Positions 26,169 to 36,910 of a stretch of DNA of 54,081 bases are shown here, one piece after another (within the stretch, counting starts at the first letter, position 1; each line of letters opens with the position of its first letter). Origin of the DNA: Alphaproteobacteria bacterium (GTDB taxonomy: Bacteria > Pseudomonadota > Alphaproteobacteria > RF32 > CAG-239); assembly GCA_028706255.1 (NCBI GenBank), contig JAQWBS010000008.1, positions 1-54,081 on the forward strand, read 5' to 3'. The notes under the pieces were generated by a model. That model was not told the origin of the DNA. It ran no database searches and was given only the letters and a program-made list of their open reading frames with translations. A program made the position numbers and the translations under genes.

Positions 26169-28979
26169 TTATTCATCAGCTTGAGAAACAAAATTCAAAT
26201 CGTCAATATGAGAAATTTCTTCCGTCTCTTCGCCATCAGCGATAATGTTTTCATCAGACTCAGTTCCTTCCAAATCTTCATCATCATCGTCGGCATCAAG
26301 CCAAGTCACACTCACAACATGTTCATTTTCTGCTGTTCTGAACAAGATAACCCCTTGTGTCTTACGTCCAGCAATTCTGATGTCATCGACTGGCATTCTG
26401 ATAAGTTTTCCAGCATCTGTCACCATCATAATATGGCTTCCCTCAATAATTGGGAATGAACTTGCCATTTCTTTGTTACGAGCAGACATTTCCATATTGG
26501 CAATACCGCTACCACCACGACCAGTTGTGCGATATTCATAAGAAGAGGAACGCTTACCATAACCTGTTGTTGTCACAGATAAGATAAATTGTTCTCTTTC
26601 AGCCATTGCCTTATATTCTTCAAGGCTGATTCCTTCTTGCAAATAACTGCTTTCTGAAATTGGAGCATCAGGATTTTCAGCAATTGCACGCTTAATTTCA
26701 GAAGATGTTCTAAGATAAGCATCTCTTTGTTCTGCTGTCGCGTCAGAGTGGTTGAGAACAGACATTGAAATCACGGTGTCATTCTTCGCCAATTTAACCC
26801 CTCGAACACCTGTTGAATTACGTCCAACAAACACACGAACTTCTGTCACAGGGAAGCGAATACATTTTCCAGCTCTTGTTGAAAGCAAGATATCTTCGTC
26901 TTCATTACAAATTCTAACGTTGATAAGTTTGTCATCATCATCAAGTTTCATCGCAATCTTACCGTTAGACTGAACATTGACAAAGTCCATCAAGCTATTA
27001 CGACGCACATTTCCTTGAGAGGTTGCAAACATAATAGACAAGTTTTTGCAATCGTCCTCATTCTCTGGAAGCTTCATCACAGTTGTAATGGTTTCACCTT
27101 GTTCAAGAGGGAGCAAATTGATGAACGGTTTACCCTTAGAGGTTGGAGAGCCAAGCGGAAGCTTGTAAACTTTCATTTTATATACCAAACCTTTTGAAGA
27201 GAAGAACAACACAGGGGTGTGTGTGCTTGCCACAAACAAGCGAGAAACAAAGTCTTCTTCCTTCGTAGACATACCAGATTTTCCCTTTCCGCCACGTTTT
27301 TGTGCACGATAAGCATTCAAAGGAACACGTTTGATATAGCCAGCGTCTGTCACTGTCACAACCATTTCTTCTCTTTGGATAAGAGATTCAATGTCAGTGT
27401 CATATTCAATATCTTCAATAATAGAGCGACGTGGCGTTGCATATTCATCTTTAATTGCCACAAATTCATCACGCATAATGCCATAAAGTTTTTCACGAGA
27501 AGCCAAAATTGAAAGATATTCTTTAATTTCATCCCCAAGAGAACGAAGTTCATCATGGATTTTGTCTCTTTCCAAACCAGTCAAACGGTGCAATCTTAAA
27601 TCCAAAATGCCTTTTGCTTGTTCTTCAGACAAACGATATGTGCCATTTTCAACTTTTCTATCAGGTTCATCAATCAAAATCACCAATGGTTCAACATCTT
27701 TTGCTTCCCAAGAACGTGCAAGAAGTTGTTCTTTCGCATCTTGAGGATTAGCCGCTGAACGAATGAGATTAATGACCGTATCCAAGTTTTCAACCGCAAT
27801 TGCCAAACCAACCAAGAGGTGGGCACGGTTACGACATTTGTTCAAATCAAAGATTGTACGACGACGAATAACTTCTTCTCTGAACTCGATGAAAGCAGTT
27901 AAAATGTCTTTCAAGTTCATCATCATTGGGCGACCATGGTGAATGGCAAGCATATTCATTCCAAAACTTGTTTGCAAAGCCGTGAATTTATAAAGTTGGT
28001 TCAAAACCACATCTGCTTGGAAATCACGCTTAATTTCAATCACAACACGAACACCCTGACGGTCGGATTCATCTCTGATGTCGGAAATGCCTTCAACTTT
28101 CTTTTCTTTAACAAGTTCAGCAATTCGGCTAACCAAAACAGATTTATTCACTTGATATGGAACTTCATGAACAATAATCGCTTCTTTATCTTTGCGAATT
28201 TCTTCAATAGTGCATTTTGCACGCATCACCACAGAGCCACGACCTGTGAGATAAGCAGATTTCGCACCGCTATACCCCAAAATCAACCCACCTGTTGGGA
28301 AGTCTGGTGCAGGAACGATATTAATCAAGTCTTCAAGAGAAATTTCAGGGTCATCAATGCATGCACAACAAGCGTCTAATACTTCACCCAAGTTATGAGG
28401 AGGCATATTCGTTGCCATACCAACCGCAATACCGCTTGTTCCGTTGACCAATAAGTTAGGAAAACGTGCCGGCAAAACAGAAGGTTCCATAACGGTTTCA
28501 TCATAGTTTGGAGTGAAATCGACAGTGTCTTTATCAATATCGTCAACCAAAGCTTGGGAAACTTTTTGCAATCTGGCTTCCGTATAACGCATTGCCGCAG
28601 CACTATCTCCGTCCATTGACCCAAAGTTTCCTTGTCCGTCAATGAGTGGTAAACGCATTGAGAAATCTTGTGCCATACGAACCATTGTATCATAAATTGA
28701 AGCATCACCATGCGGGTGATATTTACCCATAACATCACCGACGATACGAGCAGATTTTCTATGTGGTTTATTATATTCATAACCATTTTCGTGCATGGAA
28801 TAAATCACACGACGGTGAACAGGCTTCAACCCGTCACGCACATCAGGCAACGCACGAGAAACAATCACACTCATTGCATAGTCAAGATATGAACGTCTCA
28901 TTTCTTCTGAAATAGCAATTGTTGAAATATTCTTCACAGAATCAACAGCCCCTTCCAAAATTTCATTTTCATCACTCAT
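26169..28979 (-). CDS. gyrA: DNA gyrase subunit A
   Basis: 936 residues. With GyrB it introduces negative supercoils using ATP. The catalytic Tyr is Y132 in AAAMRYTE. The GyrA box is present as QKRGGKG, which separates it from ParC. The C-terminal beta-pinwheel is followed by an acidic tail of about 40 residues. In the quinolone region [12 protein letters not shown], position 93 (E. coli Ser83) is Ala and D97 (E. coli Asp87) is kept. The gene stands alone, convergent with the surface-protein pair. It is divergent from a truncated autotransporter gene. Confidence 0.98.
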   Translation of the reverse strand: MSDENEILEGAVDSVKNISTIAISEEMRRSYLDYAMSVIVSRALPDVRDGLKPVHRRVIYSMHENGYEYNKPHRKSARIVGDVMGKYHPHGDASIYDTMVRMAQDFSMRLPLIDGQGNFGSMDGDSAAAMRYTEARLQKVSQALVDDIDKDTVDFTPNYDETVMEPSVLPARFPNLLVNGTSGIAVGMATNMPPHNLGEVLDACCACIDDPEISLEDLINIVPAPDFPTGGLILGYSGAKSAYLTGRGSVVMRAKCTIEEIRKDKEAIIVHEVPYQVNKSVLVSRIAELVKEKKVEGISDIRDESDRQGVRVVIEIKRDFQADVVLNQLYKFTALQTSFGMNMLAIHHGRPMMMNLKDILTAFIEFREEVIRRRTIFDLNKCRNRAHLLVGLAIAVENLDTVINLIRSAANPQDAKEQLLARSWEAKDVEPLVILIDEPDRKVENGTYRLSEEQAKGILDLRLHRLTGLERDKIHDELRSLGDEIKEYLSILASREKLYGIMRDEFVAIKDEYATPRRSIIEDIEYDTDIESLIQREEMVVTVTDAGYIKRVPLNAYRAQKRGGKGKSGMSTKEEDFVSRLFVASTHTPVLFFSSKGLVYKMKVYKLPLGSPTSKGKPFINLLPLEQGETITTVMKLPENEDDCKNLSIMFATSQGNVRRNSLMDFVNVQSNGKIAMKLDDDDKLINVRICNEDEDILLSTRAGKCIRFPVTEVRVFVGRNSTGVRGVKLAKNDTVISMSVLNHSDATAEQRDAYLRTSSEIKRAIAENPDAPISESSYLQEGISLEEYKAMAEREQFILSVTTTGYGKRSSSYEYRTTGRGGSGIANMEMSARNKEMASSFPIIEGSHIMMVTDAGKLIRMPVDDIRIAGRKTQGVILFRTAENEHVVSVTWLDADDDDEDLEGTESDENIIADGEETEEISHIDDLNFVSQADE

Positions 28980-29047
28980 TAAATATACCTTTTCCTAAAT
29001 TTTAACTTCCCTGTTTATATCAAAAAAAGCCCCCTCTAACCAGTGAA

Positions 29048-30829
29048 TTGTCAAACTTATACCCATTAAAAAAGGCTATTTTTTGCTCTAAAGCGAAAAA
29101 AACAGCCTTAAAATCGATTTTTAATTTTTTGCAACCGCTAAAAGTTAACACAAAAACACTAAAAACGCAAAAAAACCGCCTGATTACTAAAGTTGGCGAC
29201 GATGAGACTGTAAAACTCAATTCAATTGATATTGTCGACAATTCAGTTGTAAATTTCAATACCATTGCCGATAGCATTATCAACATGCGAGATCCAATCA
29301 GAAACATTAACTCTTCAGGCAATCTTATTTCCACGGGTATTGTCAATAAGACTGGCTTAGGCAGTTTATATTTATGGGGAGATAACAGCGAATATGGCGG
29401 AGTTTTTAACATCAATGAGGGGGATTTTTATGCGCTCTTTGATGAGGCGGATGAATACGATCAAAGACATGAGTTTAGCTTAGAGAGAGCCATCATTACC
29501 TTTGCCGACAACACAACTTTCCGCCCGATGGTCACGAATGATAACAAGATTGCTGACCTTGGCACGAATGCCACTGTTGGTGACAACGTCAAACTTTTGC
29601 CATATAACCTCTCTTCTCTTGACAAAGGTTTGCATCTTTATGACGTTGATTACAGTGCCTTTGAAGACTGGAGCAACGACCTCGCCGCTGTTGACACGTC
29701 AACCGAGGATACCAAAATCGTCATCAAGAAAAACTTGGCGGGATATCAAGATTTGGGGGCACTTGCCGATATTTATCGCTTAAGAACAGACCTTTCTTCA
29801 GAGGAGCGTATGTTATTCGACAACATTTACTATACTGGAGAAGTCTCAAATGAAGTCAAAGAGCAGTTCAACATCATTGGCGGGGCGGATAAAATTGTTT
29901 ACACCGAAGTTCACAAAGCAGGTGTTCGCCAATTTAATCGCCAGATATATTCCCGCATTCAAAACAAAAACTGTTCAAGTTGTGGCATGTTAGACGGCTA
30001 TGCCGACGAACACTTATGGTTTAACATCGGACAAAACAACATTGAAAAGAAAACCAAAGGCAATGACTTGGGGTATGACTATAAACCAACTAATCTCGCC
30101 ATTGGATATGACCATGACTTCATTCCAAACGCCCTTAATCTGGGGGTTGCATTCAGCTATGCTTATGGTGAAGTTGAGGGCAAAGGTCAAAGCATTCATA
30201 ACAGTTCCGACATTGATGAATATATGCTATCCTTTTATGGAAAATATAAACCTGTTCGTGCTTATGTCACTGGAAACTTAGGTGGTGGGCTCATTCAAAA
30301 CAAGACCAAAACGCAAAGCAGCACCATCTCAACCAGAGGAGAATATGACACTTACACGGCGTTCGCCACGGTTGAGTTCGGCTATGATTTCGGCAATGCC
30401 TGCGGGGTGATTGAACCATTCACAGGGCTTGAATATGCTTACATCTATACGGAATCTTATAACGAAAAAGGGCTCGGAGCTAGACACCTTGCCTCTGACA
30501 GTTTTAATGCGATTGAAGCCCCTATTGGCTTAAGAGTTTCAAGAAACATGGTACTTGACAGCTTTATTCTGACCCCTGCCATTGAACTTGCTTATGCAAG
30601 AAGCCTTGGCGACACAAGCTCAAAAGTGGAAAGCTACTTTGTAGGAAGCCCTGAAAGCCCTTGGGTAATGAAAGGAACTGCCGCTGGACGTGACAGCATC
30701 AGAAGCAGCCTAAACTTGAAAATCAACAATATCTATACCCCTATCGCCCTAAACTTTGGATACGCCAGAGATACTAAATCTGATTATTCTGACGACCAAT
30801 TCTATCTCACAATCAGATATAATTTCTAA
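29048..30829 (+). CDS. Autotransporter with intact beta-barrel but no signal peptide (5'-truncated)
   Basis: The open frame codes for up to 593 residues. The C-terminal 280 or so residues form a typical autotransporter barrel (LNLGVAFSYAYGEVEGKG ... YLTIRYNF). Before it lies a short passenger remnant with GLGSLYLWGDNSEYGG and GVFNINEG, the beta-helix closing motifs. The N-terminus has no signal peptide: the only available start is TTG, and the first 40 codons are Lys-rich and overlap a hairpin at 29072-29109. So the gene has probably lost its 5' part and most of its passenger, and may be a silent cassette or pseudogene. The last part is nearly repeated at positions 1-127. Confidence 0.75.
   Translation: MSNLYPLKKAIFCSKAKKTALKSIFNFLQPLKVNTKTLKTQKNRLITKVGDDETVKLNSIDIVDNSVVNFNTIADSIINMRDPIRNINSSGNLISTGIVNKTGLGSLYLWGDNSEYGGVFNINEGDFYALFDEADEYDQRHEFSLERAIITFADNTTFRPMVTNDNKIADLGTNATVGDNVKLLPYNLSSLDKGLHLYDVDYSAFEDWSNDLAAVDTSTEDTKIVIKKNLAGYQDLGALADIYRLRTDLSSEERMLFDNIYYTGEVSNEVKEQFNIIGGADKIVYTEVHKAGVRQFNRQIYSRIQNKNCSSCGMLDGYADEHLWFNIGQNNIEKKTKGNDLGYDYKPTNLAIGYDHDFIPNALNLGVAFSYAYGEVEGKGQSIHNSSDIDEYMLSFYGKYKPVRAYVTGNLGGGLIQNKTKTQSSTISTRGEYDTYTAFATVEFGYDFGNACGVIEPFTGLEYAYIYTESYNEKGLGARHLASDSFNAIEAPIGLRVSRNMVLDSFILTPAIELAYARSLGDTSSKVESYFVGSPESPWVMKGTAAGRDSIRSSLNLKINNIYTPIALNFGYARDTKSDYSDDQFYLTIRYNF
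29072..29109. repeat. Imperfect inverted repeat at the 5' end of the truncated autotransporter
   Basis: AAGGCT...TTTTTTGC pairs with GCGAAAAAA...AGCCTT around TCTAAA. It looks like noncoding sequence inside the nominal reading frame. Confidence 0.5.
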
Positions 30830-30836
30830 AAACAAT

Positions 30837-30868
30837 AAAAAAGCCTCTCACTTGAGAGGCTTTTTTAT
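30837..30868. terminator. Bidirectional terminator
   Basis: GCCTCTC, loop ACTT, GAGAGGC, with six A on the left and six T on the right. It follows the autotransporter stop by 8 bp and serves the convergent ssb too. Confidence 0.9.
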
Positions 30869-30889
30869 CGAAATAATGCTTTCTAATGA

Positions 30890-31363
30890 CTAGAATGGAA
30901 TTTCATCGTCTAAATCTGTGGCAGAAGAAGAATTATCCCAGCCTGAAGATGCAGAAGATGAACCAGAAAAGACATCATTGCCACCCGCAGGTGCGAAATC
31001 TGAACCACCATCACGACCATCTAAGAGAACCAATGTTCCATTGAAGTTTTGCAAAACAACTTCAGTTGAATATCTTTCTTGACCGCCTTGGTCTTCCCAT
31101 TTACGAGTTTGAAGTTGTCCTTCTAAATAAACCTTAGAGCCTTTTTTCAAATATCTATCAGCAATATCTGCCAATTGCGCATTAAAGATAACAACTCTGT
31201 GCCACTCTGTGCGGTCTTTTCTTTCACCCGTTGCTTTGTCTTTCCAGCTATCACTTGTCGCAATGCTCAAATTAACAATTTTAGAACCGCTTGATGTGTT
31301 GCTCACTTTAGGATCAGCACCCAAATTTCCAACTAAAATAACTTTATTAATACTACCAGCCAT
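30890..31363 (-). CDS. ssb: Single-stranded DNA-binding protein
   Basis: 157 residues. The OB-fold core begins [18 protein letters not shown] and includes EWHRVVIF and [15 protein letters not shown] Gly/Ser-rich linker follows, ending in the acidic tip DDEIPF, which recruits repair and replication proteins. It covers single-stranded DNA at forks. Linker and tip are normal for alphaproteobacteria. The gene is isolated: uvrA, often the neighbour of ssb, is not present. Confidence 0.97.
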   Translation of the reverse strand: MAGSINKVILVGNLGADPKVSNTSSGSKIVNLSIATSDSWKDKATGERKDRTEWHRVVIFNAQLADIADRYLKKGSKVYLEGQLQTRKWEDQGGQERYSTEVVLQNFNGTLVLLDGRDGGSDFAPAGGNDVFSGSSSASSGWDNSSSATDLDDEIPF

Positions 31364-31478
31364 ATCACTTTCACCCCTAGATTTTGAGGAACTGTCCTCA
31401 TTTACTTAAAATATTTAATTTAATATACAAAAACAAAAAATTTAATAAACGAAAAAGCTTCCGTTTTACACAAATATC

Positions 31479-32585
31479 TTATTTCACCTGTTCAAAATGT
31501 CCTTGAGAAACTTTATAAATGCTATAATTCAGTAAGTCTTCAGGAGAACCATTCTTAAACTCCACCTCTCCCCAAGTTGTTTGAAACTTGTCACTTTCCA
31601 AAAGCTTTGAAAGTGCATCATAACTAAAAGAATCAGCCTTAACAACCAAGTCTTGCCAAAGCTTAACTGCTGAATAGCTATAAACAGAAAGCCCTTCAGG
31701 TTCAATACCAAGCAGACGAAATTCCACTAATTTTTCAGTAAAAGACGGATTATCTTTCAACGAAGGCAAGCCAATGGAATAAGAACCTTCTGCCAAGCTC
31801 CCAAGTTTTTCACTATATTCATCTGTTAGCTGATATCTGTTAGTAAAAATGATAAAATCTGAATCTCTTTCCTTAATTTCTTTGAAAACATCAATCACTT
31901 CTTCCACATTTCCTAAGATATAAGCAACATCATAATGTTTCGTGACAGACTTTGCCAAACTCTCAGAACTTTTATATTTATTAACATCAAAAGGTTTAAA
32001 CATCTCAGAAAGTTCAGCTTTTCTAAATTCACCTTGCACCACAGCGGCAATATCAACGATATCCCGATCGTCACTATCATAAATCAGTGCCACTTTTTTG
32101 CCTGACATATTCTCTTTGTAAAAGTTGAAAAAATCACTCCCTTGACGCTCCTTACTCCCCAGCATTTTCACCAAGCCTTTGTGATTTTGTTTATAATTAT
32201 TCGTCCCAACTGAATTAGGGATAATTTGAAAAATTTTAGCTTTTGCAAAGGTGTCAGAAATTTCTTCAAACGAATTTGAACAATAAGGACCAATAACAAC
32301 GGAAGCTTTATCTTCCTTAGAAGAACTAATGCTAATCATTTGAGCTGTTGAAAGGGAAAGCACATCATCACACTGGTCAAAAACCGTAATCAAATTAAGT
32401 TTTCGTCCTTTAATGCCCCCATTATTATTGATGTCATCAATGGCAATTTTTGCCCCTTCAATAATTTCAGAGCCCATAGCCTCATATCTGCCATCTTGAG
32501 GCGCAATGACCACAACATTAACATCTGCAAAAGAAGCACGACAAATAAAGACAGAAAAAAGCAATAAAATAAAAATTCTCAACAT
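31479..32585 (-). CDS. Periplasmic binding protein of the branched-chain amino-acid type (Peripla_BP_6), orphan
   Basis: 368 residues. The signal peptide ends at SFA (about residue 20). The mature part reads like LivJ/HmgA-type receptors: VVIAPQDGRYEAMGSEIIEGAKIAIDDIN, with NNNGGIKGRKLNLI and VVIGPYCSNS. Three Cys lie in the first lobe (DQCDD and GPYCS plus one in the signal peptide). It may bind amino acids or short amides. No liv permease or ATPase genes are adjacent, so it is the second unpaired binding protein in the window. Single gene, about 115 bp after ssb's start region on the same strand. Confidence 0.8.
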   Translation of the reverse strand: MLRIFILLLFSVFICRASFADVNVVVIAPQDGRYEAMGSEIIEGAKIAIDDINNNGGIKGRKLNLITVFDQCDDVLSLSTAQMISISSSKEDKASVVIGPYCSNSFEEISDTFAKAKIFQIIPNSVGTNNYKQNHKGLVKMLGSKERQGSDFFNFYKENMSGKKVALIYDSDDRDIVDIAAVVQGEFRKAELSEMFKPFDVNKYKSSESLAKSVTKHYDVAYILGNVEEVIDVFKEIKERDSDFIIFTNRYQLTDEYSEKLGSLAEGSYSIGLPSLKDNPSFTEKLVEFRLLGIEPEGLSVYSYSAVKLWQDLVVKADSFSYDALSKLLESDKFQTTWGEVEFKNGSPEDLLNYSIYKVSQGHFEQVK

Positions 32586-32665
32586 AAATAACCTGTTTGG
32601 GGACCATATAATCCAAGTATTATAAAATATTCATAACAAAATACAATATTTTTTATTTTCAAATT

Positions 32666-33679
32666 TCAAACATTTATTTTGATTAAATCCATCAGACAAT
32701 AAAGTTCATCAATAAAAACGCTTCGTTTAGAAATTTTTGCTACAAAAAGACCATCCCTAATTTTTTCATAAGCGCCATATTTTTTCCAATAATCTTCCAA
32801 CGTAGCTAAAGCAGAAACCAAATCATAAAGGTTTATCTTTCTCACTTTTTCAAAAACGATTTCCACGTCATCGGAAGCAAAGACTTCTTCACCATCAGCG
32901 ATAAAAACCTGATTAAATCTTTCTAAGGTGAAATGCTGATTCTTCCCTCTCGAAACAGAATCCCAAATGCGATAAACAAACATTTTGTAAGAAGCAAATA
33001 AGTTTTGCGCAATGGGATTTTGATATATTTTCAAAACATCAAAAAAAGTTTGACCATCAACACTCACCTCATAGATTGTTTCCTTAGGCACAAGCACAAG
33101 CTGAATATTATGTTCTAAAGCGGTTTCAAAAACCCTTTGAGCAGCTTCATAACATTGAATAAGATTGTGAGAATTACGAGCTGGCACAACTTTGCCTTCT
33201 TCATCAAATTCATAACCACCCATCACCACAATTTTTTTTGTTTTCTCAATAAAAAGCGAAGCATATTTCTCAATAAAGCAAGCAATATCTGGCATAATTG
33301 CATTAATAAGAACGGTCAAAGAATGTGCCTCTGCTTGTTCATAAACCTTTTTCAAGAGTGCTTCAGCGGAAGATTCAAGTGCCTCGCCAAGCGCTTCAAG
33401 TTTACACGCTCCAGCTTCTTCATAATAGCCATTCCCCTTGATATTATTGTATTGCTCATAGTCACAACCAACTGCAACTGGCACATTAATCCCTAAACTC
33501 AAAAAAGCCCCTTTAGCAAATTTTGCCCGCTTTAATCTAATGACTTCATCACCATAAGTGGCAACAACAGCTTTCAACGAAACAGCTTTCTGATGAACAA
33601 AATTCGCCAGTCCAACAAAACTCACTAAGTCATCTGGGTCATTATTAGGGTCAGTAATTAGGATTATATTTTCAATCAT
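32666..33679 (-). CDS. Nucleoside-hydrolase-like protein
   Basis: 337 residues. The fold looks like the inosine-uridine nucleoside hydrolase superfamily: an N-terminal Asp cluster TDPNNDPDDLVSF, a middle VVMGGYEFDEEG and then NSHNLIQCYEAA. The usual signature is DTDPGxDD. Here two residues are inserted between the first Asp and the DD pair, giving a DxxNDPDD form that resembles DUF1593-type members. It would use calcium to cleave N-glycosidic bonds, but the substrate is uncertain. No signal peptide. Between two exported-protein genes, with no clear operon partner. Confidence 0.7.
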   Translation of the reverse strand: MIENIILITDPNNDPDDLVSFVGLANFVHQKAVSLKAVVATYGDEVIRLKRAKFAKGAFLSLGINVPVAVGCDYEQYNNIKGNGYYEEAGACKLEALGEALESSAEALLKKVYEQAEAHSLTVLINAIMPDIACFIEKYASLFIEKTKKIVVMGGYEFDEEGKVVPARNSHNLIQCYEAAQRVFETALEHNIQLVLVPKETIYEVSVDGQTFFDVLKIYQNPIAQNLFASYKMFVYRIWDSVSRGKNQHFTLERFNQVFIADGEEVFASDDVEIVFEKVRKINLYDLVSALATLEDYWKKYGAYEKIRDGLFVAKISKRSVFIDELYCLMDLIKINV

Positions 33680-33747
33680 TTAGAAACGCTTAGAAATAGA
33701 TTATAGAATAGAACATCTCTCTTTCTTACACAGAAATATCATCTTTG

Positions 33748-36700
33748 TCAAAAATTATATCTAACCCCCAAATTTGTGGAAATAGATTTGACGATTGAAC
33801 TTTTTTGATACATCAAATCAGAATATAAATTCCAACGCTCATCAAGTTTCATGTTCAAACCTCCACCAACTTCAAAACTCGTGCCTTTCGCTGAAGATAA
33901 AGCCTCAACGCTGTTCATTTCAACCTCACTTTTTCCATCAAATTCATGAGCAACTCCAAGTTGCACAAAAGGCTCTAAAATGGTTTGCGGAGAAAGTTCT
34001 GTGTGATAATAAACGGTCAATGCATTTTTCAAAACTTTGCTAATCGTGTGGCTATAACTTCCCGAACCGCCATAATTTGTTGTGAATTTATCACTTTTCG
34101 AATAAATATATTCAAACATTGCCTTAGGTTCAAAAATAACCTTATCTTGCGCATTCAACATAAATGTCCAACGCTTTCCAAATTCCAAATCAAATGCCGT
34201 ATAGCCTCTCTTTGAGTTATAAGAAACAATGTCATCTTGAGAGGTTATATTCTTAATTTTCATATCAGAAATAAAATGTCTCAAAGCAAAATCTGTAAAA
34301 TATCCATTTTGATTCAACCAAGTTGCATAAGCACCAAAGCTAGGGCTAGTAATTTTTCCAGAACCTTCTTTTTGATTATGCTGCAAAATCTTAATGTCAT
34401 TCGTATATTGATATCCAAGCATTACCCCTAAATATATTTGATTAAAAGCAGAAGCATAAACTTTATAATCATATCCACCCTCAATTCCAAACAAGTTCAT
34501 TTTAGCTTTGCTCGCATCTCCAATTTCTAAATTTTGCGTATAAGTTCTCACCCAAGTTCCAGATTTTGAAACAGGATTATCATCTCTCAATTCACCCAGC
34601 CTTTTCCTAAGTTCATTCATCCCAAACTTGACACTGGAAAGATGAACAGAAGGCACATCTATCACCATTTTCCCAACAGGAGAAACATCAGGCGGTGTTG
34701 GTTCAGGGTCTGGGTCTTCTGGGGTCGGCTCTGGTTTAACGCTTGTTCTGAGATAATAATTATCTCCCACACCATTCACATCCCCCTTAACTAAATGATA
34801 TTCATAAAACCCACTATCAATCACACCACCATGCAATGAAAATGTTGAAGAAACACTTGCCCCATCTTGTTGAACAACCAAAATTCCATCACTTTCCAAA
34901 GCATTACTTTCATCATCTCCCATTGCCTGAATGTTCAGAGTTGTTGATCCAGAAGATACTTGTGAAATAACAAGTCTATCGCTCTTATCTTCTGCCAAAT
35001 TAAGATATGAAGTGAGTTTTATTTGACCATTTGAAGCTGAGTAATTTTCAACATTCAAAGTGTTATCACCATCTACGGAACGCATATCAATGATAGAATC
35101 ATTCAACACAACATCATTCAAAGAAGAAGAGCTGTTTGTTTTCCACAAACTCCCATTTAACAATGAATAATTCACCACACTCGTTGAACCTTTATCAATA
35201 TTACCAATAATCTCTGAACTCGTGGCGCTCAGATTAACCGTTGCAACGCCTTGAACACTTAAAAATTTTTCACTTTTAACATTAAATTGACTTCCCTCAA
35301 ACCTAACTTCTGAAATTTCAGGTAAACTAGCACGCATTAACAAGCCCATACCATCTTCAAGCACAACATTTGAATTTCTAAAGAGCAAATCCGCCCCGTC
35401 ATTAGCATCGATAAATTGAGTGATATTTTCCGCTGAAATATCATAATTTTCTACCATATTCTCAACATTACCTTCAGCAAACCAAACAGTATCTAAGTCA
35501 GAGAAAAACATTTTTCCTCGAGAAAGAGAGCGGAATATCGTTTCACCTTGCGTATATAGACCGAAGGAAGAAGGCGTATCTGCTATATTTCCTGAAATAT
35601 AAACATCCATATTTTCCACAGTCAACGCTTCTCCCGAAATAATACCATAAAACCCTCTTGCAGCCTGATTATCAAGAATTTCAATTTTTCTATTTTGAAT
35701 TTCTTGATTAATAATCTGCCCACCATTTATGAGATAAATTGACGCAACATCAAATGCTGACTCATTTTCTTTAATAAGAATATCAACATTTTTAAAAAAA
35801 ACATCTGTATTCGCAAGTGCAACTATCCCTGAAAAATCGTTCGTATTCGTCTTGTTTTTCAAGAAATGGAGTTGCCCAGAATTTTCATTTCCTTCAATTT
35901 TTAAAGAGCTCCCACTGCCAAGATAAATTCCTGCAAATTGTGACGCAGAATTACCTTCAACAATCATGTCCATGTTTTTAACGTTAACATTACTACCACC
36001 ACTCCAAACATAAAGAGCAGCGCCAAGTTTTGAAGCCCTATTCCATGAATAATTATAAGTATTGCCTTGTTCTGTTCCAAATAAATCCATCTCTGCTGTG
36101 GCAATCCCATAATTAACTCCGCCTTGTGCAACATTACTTGTAAACTCAAGATTCATTCCAACAAGTTCAAATTTGCTCGTCGGCGAATGTGTTTTTGATG
36201 CAGAATAAAGTCCTGCACTCCAATTATCTGAATAATTCTTGTAAAAGAGCAAGGTATTATCCATATCACTTGAAAATCTATAAGTTGCTTGATTATTCAC
36301 ACCAATCACATAAGAATTCCCAAAGGAACTATTTGCATAGATATCCATATTTTTAATCAAGGTATTTCCACCAGTTCCAAAGTTTTGTAAACTAACAACT
36401 CCATCATAATATATATTACTAACGTCGAGATATCCGCCAGCAGTTCCTCCATCAATAATAAGCTTACCTCCTTCATTGCTAATTGCTGCATCTCCATCAC
36501 TATCCAAAAAGAGGCGTAATTCATCATTAGAATCAAAAGACCGAAAAAGAGCATTTCCTGACGAATTCACCCAGATGCCCACTCTGTTATTATAGGCATT
36601 TATCGACCCCGTGACCGCAACATCCCAAGGTTGACCAGCATTGTTTGACATCACACAAATGCCACACTGATACCCACCTGAATTGGCATTGCCAGAATAA

Positions 36701-36804
36701 TAACCATCAACAATATGCAAATCAGAATTGACAAACAACTGATCTGCAAAAACAGGTTTCACAAAAAAAACAAGAAAAAAAACTGTAACTTTAAAAATTT
36801 TCAT
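33748..36804 (-). CDS. Autotransporter (type Va), full length, 1018 residues
   Basis: A signal peptide (about 20 residues) ends at PVFA. The passenger, to about residue 690, is rich in Asn, Ser and Gly with short beta-helix repeats (GNSASQFAGIYLGSG, GNIADTPSSFGLYTQG). A proline-rich spacer PEPTPEDPDPEPTPPD (about residues 695-711) is followed by a 12-strand type barrel that ends in LGVRYNF. The passenger should be displayed on the cell surface; its role (adhesion, autoaggregation) is inferred from the family. The barrel is distinct from that of the gene ending at 30829 except for the terminal signature. AGGTGA lies about 9 nt before the ATG. Single gene. Confidence 0.92.
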   Translation of the reverse strand: MKIFKVTVFFLVFFVKPVFADQLFVNSDLHIVDGYYSGNANSGGYQCGICVMSNNAGQPWDVAVTGSINAYNNRVGIWVNSSGNALFRSFDSNDELRLFLDSDGDAAISNEGGKLIIDGGTAGGYLDVSNIYYDGVVSLQNFGTGGNTLIKNMDIYANSSFGNSYVIGVNNQATYRFSSDMDNTLLFYKNYSDNWSAGLYSASKTHSPTSKFELVGMNLEFTSNVAQGGVNYGIATAEMDLFGTEQGNTYNYSWNRASKLGAALYVWSGGSNVNVKNMDMIVEGNSASQFAGIYLGSGSSLKIEGNENSGQLHFLKNKTNTNDFSGIVALANTDVFFKNVDILIKENESAFDVASIYLINGGQIINQEIQNRKIEILDNQAARGFYGIISGEALTVENMDVYISGNIADTPSSFGLYTQGETIFRSLSRGKMFFSDLDTVWFAEGNVENMVENYDISAENITQFIDANDGADLLFRNSNVVLEDGMGLLMRASLPEISEVRFEGSQFNVKSEKFLSVQGVATVNLSATSSEIIGNIDKGSTSVVNYSLLNGSLWKTNSSSSLNDVVLNDSIIDMRSVDGDNTLNVENYSASNGQIKLTSYLNLAEDKSDRLVISQVSSGSTTLNIQAMGDDESNALESDGILVVQQDGASVSSTFSLHGGVIDSGFYEYHLVKGDVNGVGDNYYLRTSVKPEPTPEDPDPEPTPPDVSPVGKMVIDVPSVHLSSVKFGMNELRKRLGELRDDNPVSKSGTWVRTYTQNLEIGDASKAKMNLFGIEGGYDYKVYASAFNQIYLGVMLGYQYTNDIKILQHNQKEGSGKITSPSFGAYATWLNQNGYFTDFALRHFISDMKIKNITSQDDIVSYNSKRGYTAFDLEFGKRWTFMLNAQDKVIFEPKAMFEYIYSKSDKFTTNYGGSGSYSHTISKVLKNALTVYYHTELSPQTILEPFVQLGVAHEFDGKSEVEMNSVEALSSAKGTSFEVGGGLNMKLDERWNLYSDLMYQKSSIVKSISTNLGVRYNF

Positions 36805-36854
36805 TGCCCATCACCTAAAAAAATATAAATTTAGGTAATCTCTTTTTTTAAGAA

Positions 36855-36895
36855 ATCAAAAAAAACACCCTTAAACTTAAGTCTAGGGTGTTTCT
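36855..36895 (-). terminator. Terminator of gatB
   Basis: AACACCCT and AGGGTGTT arms around a 13-nt loop; eight T follow on the minus strand. It lies about 17 bp after the gatB stop. Confidence 0.8.
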
Positions 36896-36910
36896 CTTTT
36901 TAGCAATATT

